Below, in pieces: positions 8,618 to 15,764 of a stretch of DNA of 64,000 nucleotides. A program made the position numbers and the translations under genes. The notes below the pieces were generated by a model. It made no database searches and was not told where the DNA came from. It saw only the letters and a program-made list of their open reading frames with translations. Each line of letters begins with the position of its first letter. Within the stretch, counting starts at the first letter, position 1. Origin of the DNA: Sulfurimicrobium lacus (GTDB lineage Bacteria; Pseudomonadota; Gammaproteobacteria; Burkholderiales; Sulfuricellaceae); contig NZ_AP022853.1 in the NCBI RefSeq assembly GCF_011764585.1, forward strand, positions 1,719,501 to 1,783,500, given 5' to 3'.

Positions 8618-9640
8618 ATGACGAAGCTGGTTCTTGCTGGCGACATAGGAGGCACAAAAACCCTGCTGCAACTGGTGGAGGTGCAGGGCGACACGCGCCA
8701 TATGGTCTATGAGCGGCGTTTCGACAGCGCGGCGCATGGCGATTTCAACGGCATCGTGGGGGAATTCGTGTATGCCGCCGGATTCATTTCTGCCGCCGCC
8801 CAGCCCATTGTGGCGGCGTGCTTCGGCGTGGCCGGACCGATTCACGGGCAGAGCGCGAAAATCACCAACCTGCCGTGGTCCATCAACGCCGGCGCGGTGG
8901 GCGCCGAATTCGGCATTGCCAAAGTGCATCTGATCAACGATTTTGCCGCCGTCGGCTACGGCATCGAGGCGCTGCATCCGGACGACCTGGCCACCCTGCA
9001 GGCGGGGGAAGATGAGCCTCATGGCACGCGCGCCGTGCTGGGGGCCGGAACCGGCCTGGGCGAGGGCCTACTGCTGTGGCGGGGAGACCATTATGAGGCG
9101 CTGCCGTCGGAAGGCGGGCACGTGGATTTCGCGCCTGCCGATAGCGAGCAGGTCGGCCTCCTGAATTATCTGCAGCCGCTTTTCGGACATGTCTCGTACG
9201 AGCGCATTCTGTCCGGGTCCGGGTTGGTCAAAATCTTCGAATACGTCACCGAGCACGGTCTGGCGAAGGCGACGCCGCAATTGCAGGCCGCCATGCTTGA
9301 AATCGATCCCGCCGCGGTCATCTCCGAATACGGCCTCGACGAACGCGATCCGGCGGCACTCAAGGCGCTGGATATGTTCGTCGCCATTTACGGCGCCCAG
9401 GCGGGCAATCTGGCGCTGACCCTGCTGGCCTCGGGCGGCGTGTACGTGGCAGGCGGCATCGCGCCGAAAATTATCGCCAAACTCAAGCGCGGCGGTTTCG
9501 TGCGCGCTTTCAACGACAAGGGGCGCTTTGCCGCCTTGCTGCAGCGTATCCCGGTGCGGGTGGTGATGAACCAGAAAGTCGGCCTGATGGGTGCCGCCCT
9601 GGTGGCGAGCAGGCTGGCGGACAGGAATCAAGTAGAATAG
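8618..9640 (+). CDS. glk: Glucokinase
   Basis: A 340-residue enzyme of the bacterial Glk family. The N-terminal phosphate-binding motif GDIGGTKT (about residues 8-15), the INDFAAVGYG segment, GAGTGLGEG and SEGGHVDF are characteristic. It phosphorylates glucose with ATP to glucose 6-phosphate in the cytoplasm. It starts 4 bases after corA. With glycogen phosphorylase at 25 kb it suggests storage polysaccharide turnover. Confidence 0.95.
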   Translation: MTKLVLAGDIGGTKTLLQLVEVQGDTRHMVYERRFDSAAHGDFNGIVGEFVYAAGFISAAAQPIVAACFGVAGPIHGQSAKITNLPWSINAGAVGAEFGIAKVHLINDFAAVGYGIEALHPDDLATLQAGEDEPHGTRAVLGAGTGLGEGLLLWRGDHYEALPSEGGHVDFAPADSEQVGLLNYLQPLFGHVSYERILSGSGLVKIFEYVTEHGLAKATPQLQAAMLEIDPAAVISEYGLDERDPAALKALDMFVAIYGAQAGNLALTLLASGGVYVAGGIAPKIIAKLKRGGFVRAFNDKGRFAALLQRIPVRVVMNQKVGLMGAALVASRLADRNQVE

Positions 9641-9668
9641 CGGGCAAGACAAACTCCGGGAAACGATC

Positions 9669-10112
9669 ATGAACGACGAAACACAAGAAATATTCGAGCC
9701 GAAAAACGATCTTGAACACAAACTGCTGGCCGCGGCCAACGGCGAGATAAGCAGCGAGGAACTGGTTGCCGGTCTGCTCGATGCGCAGGTGTTCATGCCG
9801 GTGGAGGACGAGGACATCGAGATCAAGGGTTTCCAGCGCTCCACCAAGGCTCGCCCGCTGGTGGTGCAGGCGGAGGAGGGGATTCATGTCCTGGTGCTGT
9901 TCAGCAGCCCGGAGCGTGCCAAGGTGGTGGTGCAGGAATTTCCAAAATTCGGCGGCGGCTTGCTGGCCGAATTTCGCTGGGTACTGGAGCGCATCGACGC
10001 CGGTGCCGGCGTGACCATCAATCCGGGCTGGGAAATCGGCATCGATCTGGATCCCGAAACCATCGCGCAACTGGCGCAGGAACTGCTCGCGGAAAAAGCC
10101 AAACTGCACTGA
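9669..10112 (+). CDS. SseB-domain protein
   Basis: A 147-residue acidic cytoplasmic protein. The pattern of DLEHKLLAAANGEIS, VFMPVEDED, ARPLVVQ and HVLVLFSSPERA matches the SseB N-terminal domain family; the C-terminal SseB domain seems absent or short. The biochemical role of these proteins is not settled. The gene follows glk by 28 bases and ends just before a G-rich inverted repeat. Confidence 0.75.
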   Translation: MNDETQEIFEPKNDLEHKLLAAANGEISSEELVAGLLDAQVFMPVEDEDIEIKGFQRSTKARPLVVQAEEGIHVLVLFSSPERAKVVVQEFPKFGGGLLAEFRWVLERIDAGAGVTINPGWEIGIDLDPETIAQLAQELLAEKAKLH

Positions 10113-10128
10113 GGCGTTAGTCAGTGGC

Positions 10129-10230
10129 CCCCTCCCCTTCAAGGGGAGGGCTGGGGTGGGGATGGGGGTGAATCGGTTGCCGCACTGGTAACCCATCCCC
10201 CTCCCAACCTCCCCCTTGAAGGGGGAGGGG
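10129..10230. repeat. G/C-tract inverted repeat with G-quadruplex potential
   Basis: The left palindrome (CCCCTCCCCTTCAAGGGGAGGG) and the right one (CCTCCCCCTTGAAGGGGGAGGGG) bracket a G-rich segment. The plus-strand run GGGGAGGGCTGGGGTGGGG (10143-10161) has four closely spaced G tracts and is repeated exactly at 36318-36336. It lies between two convergent genes, so may act as a bidirectional terminator. Confidence 0.7.
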
Positions 10231-10246
10231 CAAGCCGGGTGGTTGT

Positions 10247-10507
10247 TTAATTCAGCAGCGGATGGTCCTTGGGCAATTGCTTCGAGTACCAGATTGCCAG
10301 TTTGTGGCGCAAGGTCTTTTCCGCAACCTGTTCCTCGGGCAGGGGCTGAATGACTTTGTCGTGAACGAGCAGGCGGTAGATATAGAGCAGCTTTTCGCTG
10401 GCGGAATCCGTCGCTTCAAATTCGACCACGCCGCGTCCTTCGGCGTATTTCACGCCCGCGAGCATCGCGCCTTTGAACAATTCAGCTTCATGCTTCAGGG
10501 GTTTCAT
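10247..10507 (-). CDS. Small protein of unknown function
   Basis: An 86-residue cytoplasmic protein without a recognised domain. The start at 10507 (MKPLKHEAEL) is chosen because GGAGAG lies six bases upstream; a longer frame to 10558 lacks such a site. It has a plausible mixed alpha/beta composition (FEATDSASEKLLYIYRLL). It is the last gene of a minus-strand run behind the DsrC-like and DUF4202 genes. Confidence 0.6.
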   Translation of the reverse strand: MKPLKHEAELFKGAMLAGVKYAEGRGVVEFEATDSASEKLLYIYRLLVHDKVIQPLPEEQVAEKTLRHKLAIWYSKQLPKDHPLLN

Positions 10508-10590
10508 CGCACTCTCCGCATTCCTGGTTGAGGAATATGCATTGTGCACCGGCTGCAAGCGGAAATCAGCCTTCTGCTCTTACGCTGAGT

Positions 10591-11004
10591 TCAAATATCC
10601 AGGTCGAAAGAGTGGGGCGCTTCGTTCAGGTCGTCGTAAGGGGTATGTTGGTGCACGAAAAGCGGTAGTTGTAGCGCATGCGCTGTCTGCCCTGGCGCCG
10701 GCAGCAAAAAACTGCCGATGTCGAGCCATTTCACCGCCCCGTTCGGCAGGGTGCCGAACATGCTGTTAGCCATATCTTGAGAGAGTTTTTCAATACTGCC
10801 ACCGTGCTCCACGAACACCGCGCATTCGAACAGGCCGCCGTGCGCGTCGAGGATTTCGATGCGGTCGTGAACCGCCAGCAGGGCGTTGTGCAGGCCGAGC
10901 TTGCTGGCCGGGTGAACGGAGTAGTCCAGCCAGCACGGCTTGCCGTCCTCCCCGCAGTATTCCTCGGGGAGTTGGGACGACCAGTAGCGGACGATGAATT
11001 TCAT
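10591..11004 (-). CDS. Protein of unknown function
   Basis: A 137-residue protein. The start at 11004 (MKFIVRYWSS) is preferred; the frame open to 11169 encodes low-quality Arg-rich sequence and runs through two hairpins. Cys and Trp residues (EEYCGEDGKPCWLDY) are notable. No family is recognised. It lies between another small unknown gene and the DsrC-like gene, all on the same strand. Confidence 0.55.
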   Translation of the reverse strand: MKFIVRYWSSQLPEEYCGEDGKPCWLDYSVHPASKLGLHNALLAVHDRIEILDAHGGLFECAVFVEHGGSIEKLSQDMANSMFGTLPNGAVKWLDIGSFLLPAPGQTAHALQLPLFVHQHTPYDDLNEAPHSFDLDI

Positions 11005-11026
11005 TGGTGGCGCTGTCAGGTTTTGC

Positions 11027-11074
11027 CTCACGGCTCGTGAGATCTGGCCTCGCGGAATACCGCGCGGCCAGATC
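11027..11074 (-). other. Two adjacent hairpins between minus-strand genes
   Basis: In the minus-strand transcript a strong stem (GATCTGGCC pairing with GGCCAGATC, plus five further pairs, TATT loop; 11041-11074) is followed at once by a second stem (CTCACG AGC CGTGAG; 11027-11041). There is no U tract, so a simple intrinsic terminator is unlikely. They sit about 25 bases before the start codon at 11004 and could affect mRNA stability or translation. Confidence 0.6.
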
Positions 11075-11177
11075 ATTCTCCTGCAACGCCCATGTCCTGT
11101 CCATAACGTGCTTGAGGCGCGACAGACAGTCCCTTTGCGCAGCGCGAAGCTGGCGCTACGCTCATTCACCCATGTTG

Positions 11178-11543
11178 CTATTCCACTGAGCCGAACGATC
11201 TGTCGCTGCTGTAGGCCGGCAATGGCAGCCCGGCAATGCGGCTGCCCTGGCTGACCGGGCCGCCGGGAAAGAGGCGGTAAAGGTATTTTCTGCCTCCTTG
11301 CTCAGCGAACTCCTCTTCCAGACAGTGCAGCAGGATGCGCCCACTTGATGCCAGGCCACATTCCTCGTAGTGCTCGCGCATGAAACAGACAACTTCCCAG
11401 TGTTCGGGCGTAAGTGTGATTCCTTCTTTTGCAGCGAATTCCCTGGCAATGTCTTCGGACCAGGGGTCGAGTTCTTCCAGGCTGCAGGGCATGTCGCTCG
11501 ACGAACGTTCCGCGGCGGCAATGGCTTGATTGATGTCTAACAT
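11178..11543 (-). CDS. DsrC/TusE-like protein lacking both conserved cysteines (RspA type)
   Basis: A 121-residue protein with the family hallmarks: EGITLTPEHWEVVCFMREHY, then KYLYRLFPGGP and RIAGLPLP near the C terminus. DsrC proteins carry two functional Cys in their C-terminal arm and TusE one. Here the arm reads QGSRIAGLP and ends PAYSSDRSFGSVE, so both positions are replaced. This fits the third class described for the family (RspA, proposed regulatory), which cannot form the trisulfide or relay sulfur. The strong AAAGGAGGG ribosome binding site fixes the start. The upstream gene is DUF4202. Confidence 0.82.
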   Translation of the reverse strand: MLDINQAIAAAERSSSDMPCSLEELDPWSEDIAREFAAKEGITLTPEHWEVVCFMREHYEECGLASSGRILLHCLEEEFAEQGGRKYLYRLFPGGPVSQGSRIAGLPLPAYSSDRSFGSVE

Positions 11544-11550
11544 GATTAGT

Positions 11551-11647
11551 CCCTCCTTTGCGCGAGGCGGGTTGCTGTAAACAACCGCCTCATTGACCCA
11601 AATCCTAACGGGATTGTGTTCAATCTGTTAGACGCTGCAAAGGAGGG
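11551..11647 (-). promoter_or_regulatory. Structured leader with anti-Shine-Dalgarno upstream of the DsrC-like gene
   Basis: In the minus-strand RNA, CCCTCCTTTGC (11647-11637) is the perfect 11-base complement of GCAAAGGAGGG (11561-11551), which contains the ribosome binding site. Between them is a separate 10-bp hairpin with one bulged base (GAGGCGGTTG with CAACCCGCCTC; 11591-11564). The arrangement could switch between a closed and an open ribosome site. Confidence 0.55.
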
Positions 11648-11673
11648 CTGGTTCTGAGGATGTGCGCGTCCTG

Positions 11674-12279
11674 TTAAGCGACGCCCAGCGCCTTTTTGAC
11701 CACGGCCAGCATTTCCGGTGTGTAGTCGAGCTTGAGGGCGGCTTCGTGGCCTTGTTCCGACATCTTCTTCCAGGTCTTGCGCAGGATGTCGAGTAGCTTT
11801 TCCTCTTCGTAATGGCTGTATTTTGTCACGAACGCTTCCAGGTAATGCTGCAGGAAAGTCAGGTCGATGATGTCTTCGAGCGCCTGTGTTTCCGGGTTGA
11901 GCTTGAGTTTTTCCTTGCGCAGCAGGGACTTGACCTTGGAGATAATCTCTTCGTCATAGCCGACTTCGCGCATGATTTCGCCGGCGGTTTCGCCGTGATA
12001 CTTGTACAGGAAGGTGCGCCACTGCATGTACCCGGCCTTGTCCATCGGATAGGTGTCGCGCGGAATTTTCCAGCGGCAGATGTGCTGGGCGCGCACGGCG
12101 AGCTGCAACGCTTCGGATGCGTCGGGGGCGAAACGCTGCTGCATGGCGCTCATGCGCTGGGCGTAAAGCAGTTCCTTGGGGTATTCCTTGCCGTCGAATA
12201 CTTCCTTGTTGGGGTCCTGCGCATTGGCGGCGTCAAACTTGGCGATCGCCTGGTCGAAGCGGGATTTATCAGAAATCAT
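11674..12279 (-). CDS. DUF4202 domain protein
   Basis: A 201-residue cytoplasmic protein. The segments YAQRMSAMQQRFAPDASEAL, RAQHICRWKIPRDTYP, GYMQWRTFLYKYHG and ALEDIIDLTFL match the DUF4202 family, which has conserved His residues suggesting a metal-binding HD-like fold. Biochemical role unknown; homologues are frequent near sulfur metabolism genes. AAGGA nine bases upstream supports the start. Probably transcribed with the downstream DsrC-like gene, 130 bases away. Confidence 0.8.
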   Translation of the reverse strand: MISDKSRFDQAIAKFDAANAQDPNKEVFDGKEYPKELLYAQRMSAMQQRFAPDASEALQLAVRAQHICRWKIPRDTYPMDKAGYMQWRTFLYKYHGETAGEIMREVGYDEEIISKVKSLLRKEKLKLNPETQALEDIIDLTFLQHYLEAFVTKYSHYEEEKLLDILRKTWKKMSEQGHEAALKLDYTPEMLAVVKKALGVA

Positions 12280-12315
12280 ATATGCCGTCCTTGATTCGGA
12301 ACAAGAAAATGGAAA

Positions 12316-12324
12316 AGTATATCA
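12316..12324 (-). promoter_or_regulatory. Possible extended -10 promoter for the DUF4202 gene
   Basis: The minus strand reads TGATATACT, an extended -10 element, 37 bases before the DUF4202 start. No good -35 is seen. The remaining bases between 12325 and 12449 hold no gene. Confidence 0.35.
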
Positions 12325-12449
12325 CCAAACTCTGATGGAGGAGGAAGCGGCTGTAGCAAGTGTTTATAGAGTGGAGCGGGGACTTCGGAACGAATGCCGA
12401 GCAGAGGATTGCGCTATACGACCGATTCCGAACAGGACGGATTTGGGGC

Positions 12450-12480
12450 AAAAAAAACCGCCGGGTTTTACCCCCGGCGG
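12450..12480 (-). terminator. Rho-independent terminator of the peroxiredoxin gene
   Basis: Perfect 8-bp stem CCGCCGGG/CCCGGCGG with a 7-base loop, followed on the minus strand by eight T residues. It is 28 bases past the peroxiredoxin stop codon. Confidence 0.92.
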
Positions 12481-12508
12481 TTTCTTCGCTTCAGCTTGCA
12501 GGAACTGA

Positions 12509-13111
12509 TTACAGTTCGCTGGAGTGCTTCGCCAGGTACTCGGCAACACCCTTGGTGTCGGCCTTCATGCCTGCCTTGCCCTTGTTCCAGCCAGCGGGGC
12601 AGACTTCGCCGTGCTGTTCGGTGAATTGCAGGGCGTCGACCATGCGCAGCATTTCGTCGATGTCGCGACCCAGCGGCAGGTCGTTCACGATCTGGTGGCG
12701 CACGGTGCCGCTCTTGTCGATCAGGAAGGAGCCGCGGAAGGCGACGCCGGCACCGGCTTCGACGTCATAAGCCTGGCAAATTTCGTGCTTGATGTCGGCC
12801 ACCAGCGGGTATTGCACCTGGCCGATACCGCCATTGTTGACCGGGGTGTTTTTCCATGCGAGGTGGGTGAACTGGGAGTCGATGGACACGCCGATCACTT
12901 CCACGTTGCGGTCCTTGAATTCTTTCAGACGGTGGTCGAAAGCGATCAGCTCGGACGGGCATACGAAGGTGAAGTCGAGCGGGTAGAAGAAAACCACCGC
13001 ATACTTTTCCTTGATGTGGGTCTTGAGGTTGAAGCTTTCTTCGATGTTGTTGTTGCCCATTACCGCTGCAGCGGTGAAATCCGGAGCGGCCTTGCCGACG
13101 AGAACTGCCAT
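12509..13111 (-). CDS. ahpC: Typical 2-Cys peroxiredoxin (AhpC/Prx1 type)
   Basis: A 200-residue peroxiredoxin reducing hydrogen peroxide and organic peroxides. The peroxidatic Cys is in DFTFVCPSE (about residue 51) and the resolving Cys in GEVCPAGW (about residue 170), as in the typical 2-Cys group. No AhpF gene is nearby, so thioredoxin or another reductant is expected. It has its own promoter and terminator and so is monocistronic. AAAGGAAAT supports the start. Confidence 0.95.
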   Translation of the reverse strand: MAVLVGKAAPDFTAAAVMGNNNIEESFNLKTHIKEKYAVVFFYPLDFTFVCPSELIAFDHRLKEFKDRNVEVIGVSIDSQFTHLAWKNTPVNNGGIGQVQYPLVADIKHEICQAYDVEAGAGVAFRGSFLIDKSGTVRHQIVNDLPLGRDIDEMLRMVDALQFTEQHGEVCPAGWNKGKAGMKADTKGVAEYLAKHSSEL

Positions 13112-13152
13112 GGTGATTTCCTTTTCGGGTGGTTGATCGGGGAAAAATGCTG

Positions 13153-13181
13153 ATTGTATTTAGAATTAGTCCAAAGTGCAA
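13153..13181 (-). promoter_or_regulatory. Sigma70 promoter of the peroxiredoxin gene
   Basis: On the minus strand TTGCAC and TACAAT are separated by exactly 17 bases, ending 41 bases before the start codon. Both hexamers match the consensus at five of six (-10) and four of six or better (-35) positions. Confidence 0.75.
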
Positions 13182-13263
13182 ACCGAATTTTACGCGGGTT
13201 CAGGTTTGAAGCGCAACACCCGGTGGTCGGAAGCATATCTTGAAGGATGTCTGTCCGCCATCC

Positions 13264-14787
13264 TTATTCACTCGCCTTTGGCAGGGTAAAGAAGAACGTG
13301 GCGCCCTTGTCGACCTCGGCTGTTGCCCATATGCGGCCGCCGTGGCGCTGCAGGATGCGGTGCACCGTGGCCAGGCCGACGCCGGTCCCTTCGAATTCCT
13401 TGCCGTGCAGGCGCTGGAAGGCCCCGAATAGCTTTTCCGCATAGCGCATGTCGAAACCGGCGCCATTGTCGTGCAGGACATAAACCGTCTCGCCATCGAC
13501 CCGTGTCCGGTCGAGCACTACCTTGGGCTGTGTCGTGTGAGCGGTATATTTCCACGCATTGCCGAGCAGGTTTTCCAGCATGATGCGCAGTAACTGCGGG
13601 TCTGCCTGAACACGCATGTCCGGCTCCACGGTAAATTCCACCGCCCTATGGGGAAACTGTTCCCGAAGTTGTTCGGCCACGACGCTCGCGAGTTCGCTCA
13701 TATTGACGTTTTGGAGCTGCATCTCGTAACGTGTCACGCGCGACAGCAACAGCATGGCGTCGATCAGTTCGCCCATGCGGCCTGCACCCTTGCGGATTCG
13801 GTCCAGGTAATCCTGAGCCTGACCGTCCAGAGAGGCGCCGTAATCTTCCAGCAGTGCCTGGCTGAAGCCGTCAATGGCGCGCAGTGGAGCGCGCAGGTCG
13901 TGGGAGACTGAGTAACTGAACGTCTCCAGTTCCTTGTTGGCCGTCTGCAGGTCCTGTGTGCGCTGCTCGATGCGTTCTTCCAGATGCTGGTTGAGCTCGA
14001 GCAGTTCCTGCTCGCGCTCGCGAATGTTCTGCATCAACGCGTTGTAGGTTTCCCCGATTTCCTGAATTTCGCGCGGGCCCTTGAGCTGTGCAGGCTCGCC
14101 CAGGTTGCCCAGGCGTGCGTCATGCATGGTCGTGGCAAGCATTTCGAGCGGGCGGCTGATTCTGCGCAAAATTATCAATATGGCGGAAACCAGCAGCAGC
14201 GAGAAACCCAGCGCAGCGAACAGATTGCTGAAGAAAATATTGCGGCGCGCCTGGCTCAACCCCTCTTTGCTCAGGGCCAGGTGGACTTCGCCCAGATTTT
14301 CGCTGGCCTCGCTGGAGGCGCTGCTGAGCAGTGCAAGTTCCGGGCTTAGCGGGTCGCTGGAGGGCGGGGCGGCGCTCATTACTTTCTGGGTAAAAAGCCA
14401 GGCATCGGGCGTTTCCGTAATGGATTTGCCACCTGCTGCGGCTTTGGGGTATTGCCAGGCGTTTTTGTTGCTACGGTCTTTCTGGTAAACCAGCTTGCCC
14501 CCCCTGCTGACCACTCGGATATCCATCACCAACGGGTTGGCCAGTAACGAGGCCGCGGTATCCGCCACGCTTTCGCCGCTCTCGTAGAGCAGGGCCAGGT
14601 CGCTGCGACTGGCGAGGGTGTCGGTCATTTGTTCGCCCAGGCGAACATAGTGCGAAGCGACCTCTTGCGTCGACAGCCATGCGGTAACCAGTCCCATCAC
14701 CAGCGCCGCGAGCAGCATCAGCGGGATAGTCGTGGCCGCCAGCAGCTGGCGTAGGTTCAGGCGCGATAGCTGGTCAGATAAGCGCAT
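13264..14787 (-). CDS. Membrane sensor histidine kinase
   Basis: A 507-residue kinase. Two membrane helices (about 14-36 and 185-207) enclose a periplasmic region of about 150 residues; then come HAMP, a coiled coil, HisKA with the phosphoacceptor His296 in SVSHDLRAPLR, and HATPase_c (ENLLGN, GAGFD, GTGVGL). The kinase core is the type usually paired with Rcp1-like single-domain receivers; one lies in the same operon at 19627. The gene is last of a nine-gene minus-strand run and begins 5 bases after the binding-protein gene, which suggests that protein presents its ligand to this kinase. Confidence 0.9.
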   Translation of the reverse strand: MRLSDQLSRLNLRQLLAATTIPLMLLAALVMGLVTAWLSTQEVASHYVRLGEQMTDTLASRSDLALLYESGESVADTAASLLANPLVMDIRVVSRGGKLVYQKDRSNKNAWQYPKAAAGGKSITETPDAWLFTQKVMSAAPPSSDPLSPELALLSSASSEASENLGEVHLALSKEGLSQARRNIFFSNLFAALGFSLLLVSAILIILRRISRPLEMLATTMHDARLGNLGEPAQLKGPREIQEIGETYNALMQNIREREQELLELNQHLEERIEQRTQDLQTANKELETFSYSVSHDLRAPLRAIDGFSQALLEDYGASLDGQAQDYLDRIRKGAGRMGELIDAMLLLSRVTRYEMQLQNVNMSELASVVAEQLREQFPHRAVEFTVEPDMRVQADPQLLRIMLENLLGNAWKYTAHTTQPKVVLDRTRVDGETVYVLHDNGAGFDMRYAEKLFGAFQRLHGKEFEGTGVGLATVHRILQRHGGRIWATAEVDKGATFFFTLPKASE

Positions 14788-14792
14788 GACTT

Positions 14793-15764
14793 CTACCTTT
14801 CCGGATAAAACTGTTGGAAGGACTGTTGCAGCTGATTGGATAGCACGATGCCCAGATGCGATGCGGTACGGGTATTCAGCGCGCTATTGAGGTGTTCGCT
14901 GGCTTCCGGGCTGGACAGCGGGTTTTTGCCCAGTTGTTTTTTCGCTCTTTCGGCCAGTTGACGCCCCATGGCCGTGTAATCCGGGTAAAGCGCGAACAGG
15001 GCGCCTTTGCTGACATCGAGCGGGTTATTGGAAAACAGGACCAGTTGTTTGTCCCAGGCCTCGCGCAGCAGCACCGGCAGCATCTGGTTGAGCGGTACCA
15101 CCGGGTCCAGCGTCAGCCAGATGGCGTCCTTGCCGGGCCGGGTTTGTTGCAGGATTTGCGCAAAGGCAGCCCCCGCCTGCTGAATATCGTCACTGGGCGT
15201 GGCGATCAGTTCCAGGCCGCGCTCGCGTGCAGCCGCCTTGCCCGCGGACAAGAGCCAGCCTGTGGCTTGTGGCCGGTACACCACGTATACCCGTTCGACG
15301 TCGGGCTTGAGCTGCTTGAGCTTGCTAAACAGCTTGTCGGGACTGGAAGCCAGGCTGACGCCGGGGATATTGTTGTCGTTGAGCGCGCCCGCGCCGTAGA
15401 TGAGCGGCAGGTCGGCGGCCAGCGGGCCGGTCAGGGCCGCTGGCAGATTGCCCAGACTGATCACCACCTGGCTTTGTCCGGACACCAGCCAGGATTTGAC
15501 CTTGTCGACGGAGTCGTTTTCGGACACAGCGCGGCTTTGCACGCGTACGTCGGCCGCTTGCCCCATGCCGGAAGTGATGGTCTGGTAAAGTTTCTGGAAC
15601 GCCGGGGTCGATTCCGGATACAGCACGCCAATACGGGTTTCAGCGTGAGCGCCGGATGCGTTGAGCAGTAGACCCAGCGCTGCAAGACGGACGATCCGGT
15701 GCCTCAGCCCAGCCTGCCGGAAGGGGATAACCAGCCGGATGTAGAGCCTGCTAAAAATGTGCAC
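14793..15764 (-). CDS. Periplasmic ABC-type substrate-binding protein (ABC_sub_bind family)
   Basis: A 323-residue protein with a basic N terminus and a signal sequence ending near GAHA (about residue 41). The mature part, beginning ETRIGVLYPESTPAFQ, resembles the PF04392 family of binding proteins. No permease or ATPase gene is nearby, so it probably serves sensing rather than uptake. Its start overlaps the end of the TonB receptor gene by 14 bases, and the kinase gene follows after 5 bases. Ligand unknown. Confidence 0.82.
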   Translation of the reverse strand: MHIFSRLYIRLVIPFRQAGLRHRIVRLAALGLLLNASGAHAETRIGVLYPESTPAFQKLYQTITSGMGQAADVRVQSRAVSENDSVDKVKSWLVSGQSQVVISLGNLPAALTGPLAADLPLIYGAGALNDNNIPGVSLASSPDKLFSKLKQLKPDVERVYVVYRPQATGWLLSAGKAAARERGLELIATPSDDIQQAGAAFAQILQQTRPGKDAIWLTLDPVVPLNQMLPVLLREAWDKQLVLFSNNPLDVSKGALFALYPDYTAMGRQLAERAKKQLGKNPLSSPEASEHLNSALNTRTASHLGIVLSNQLQQSFQQFYPER

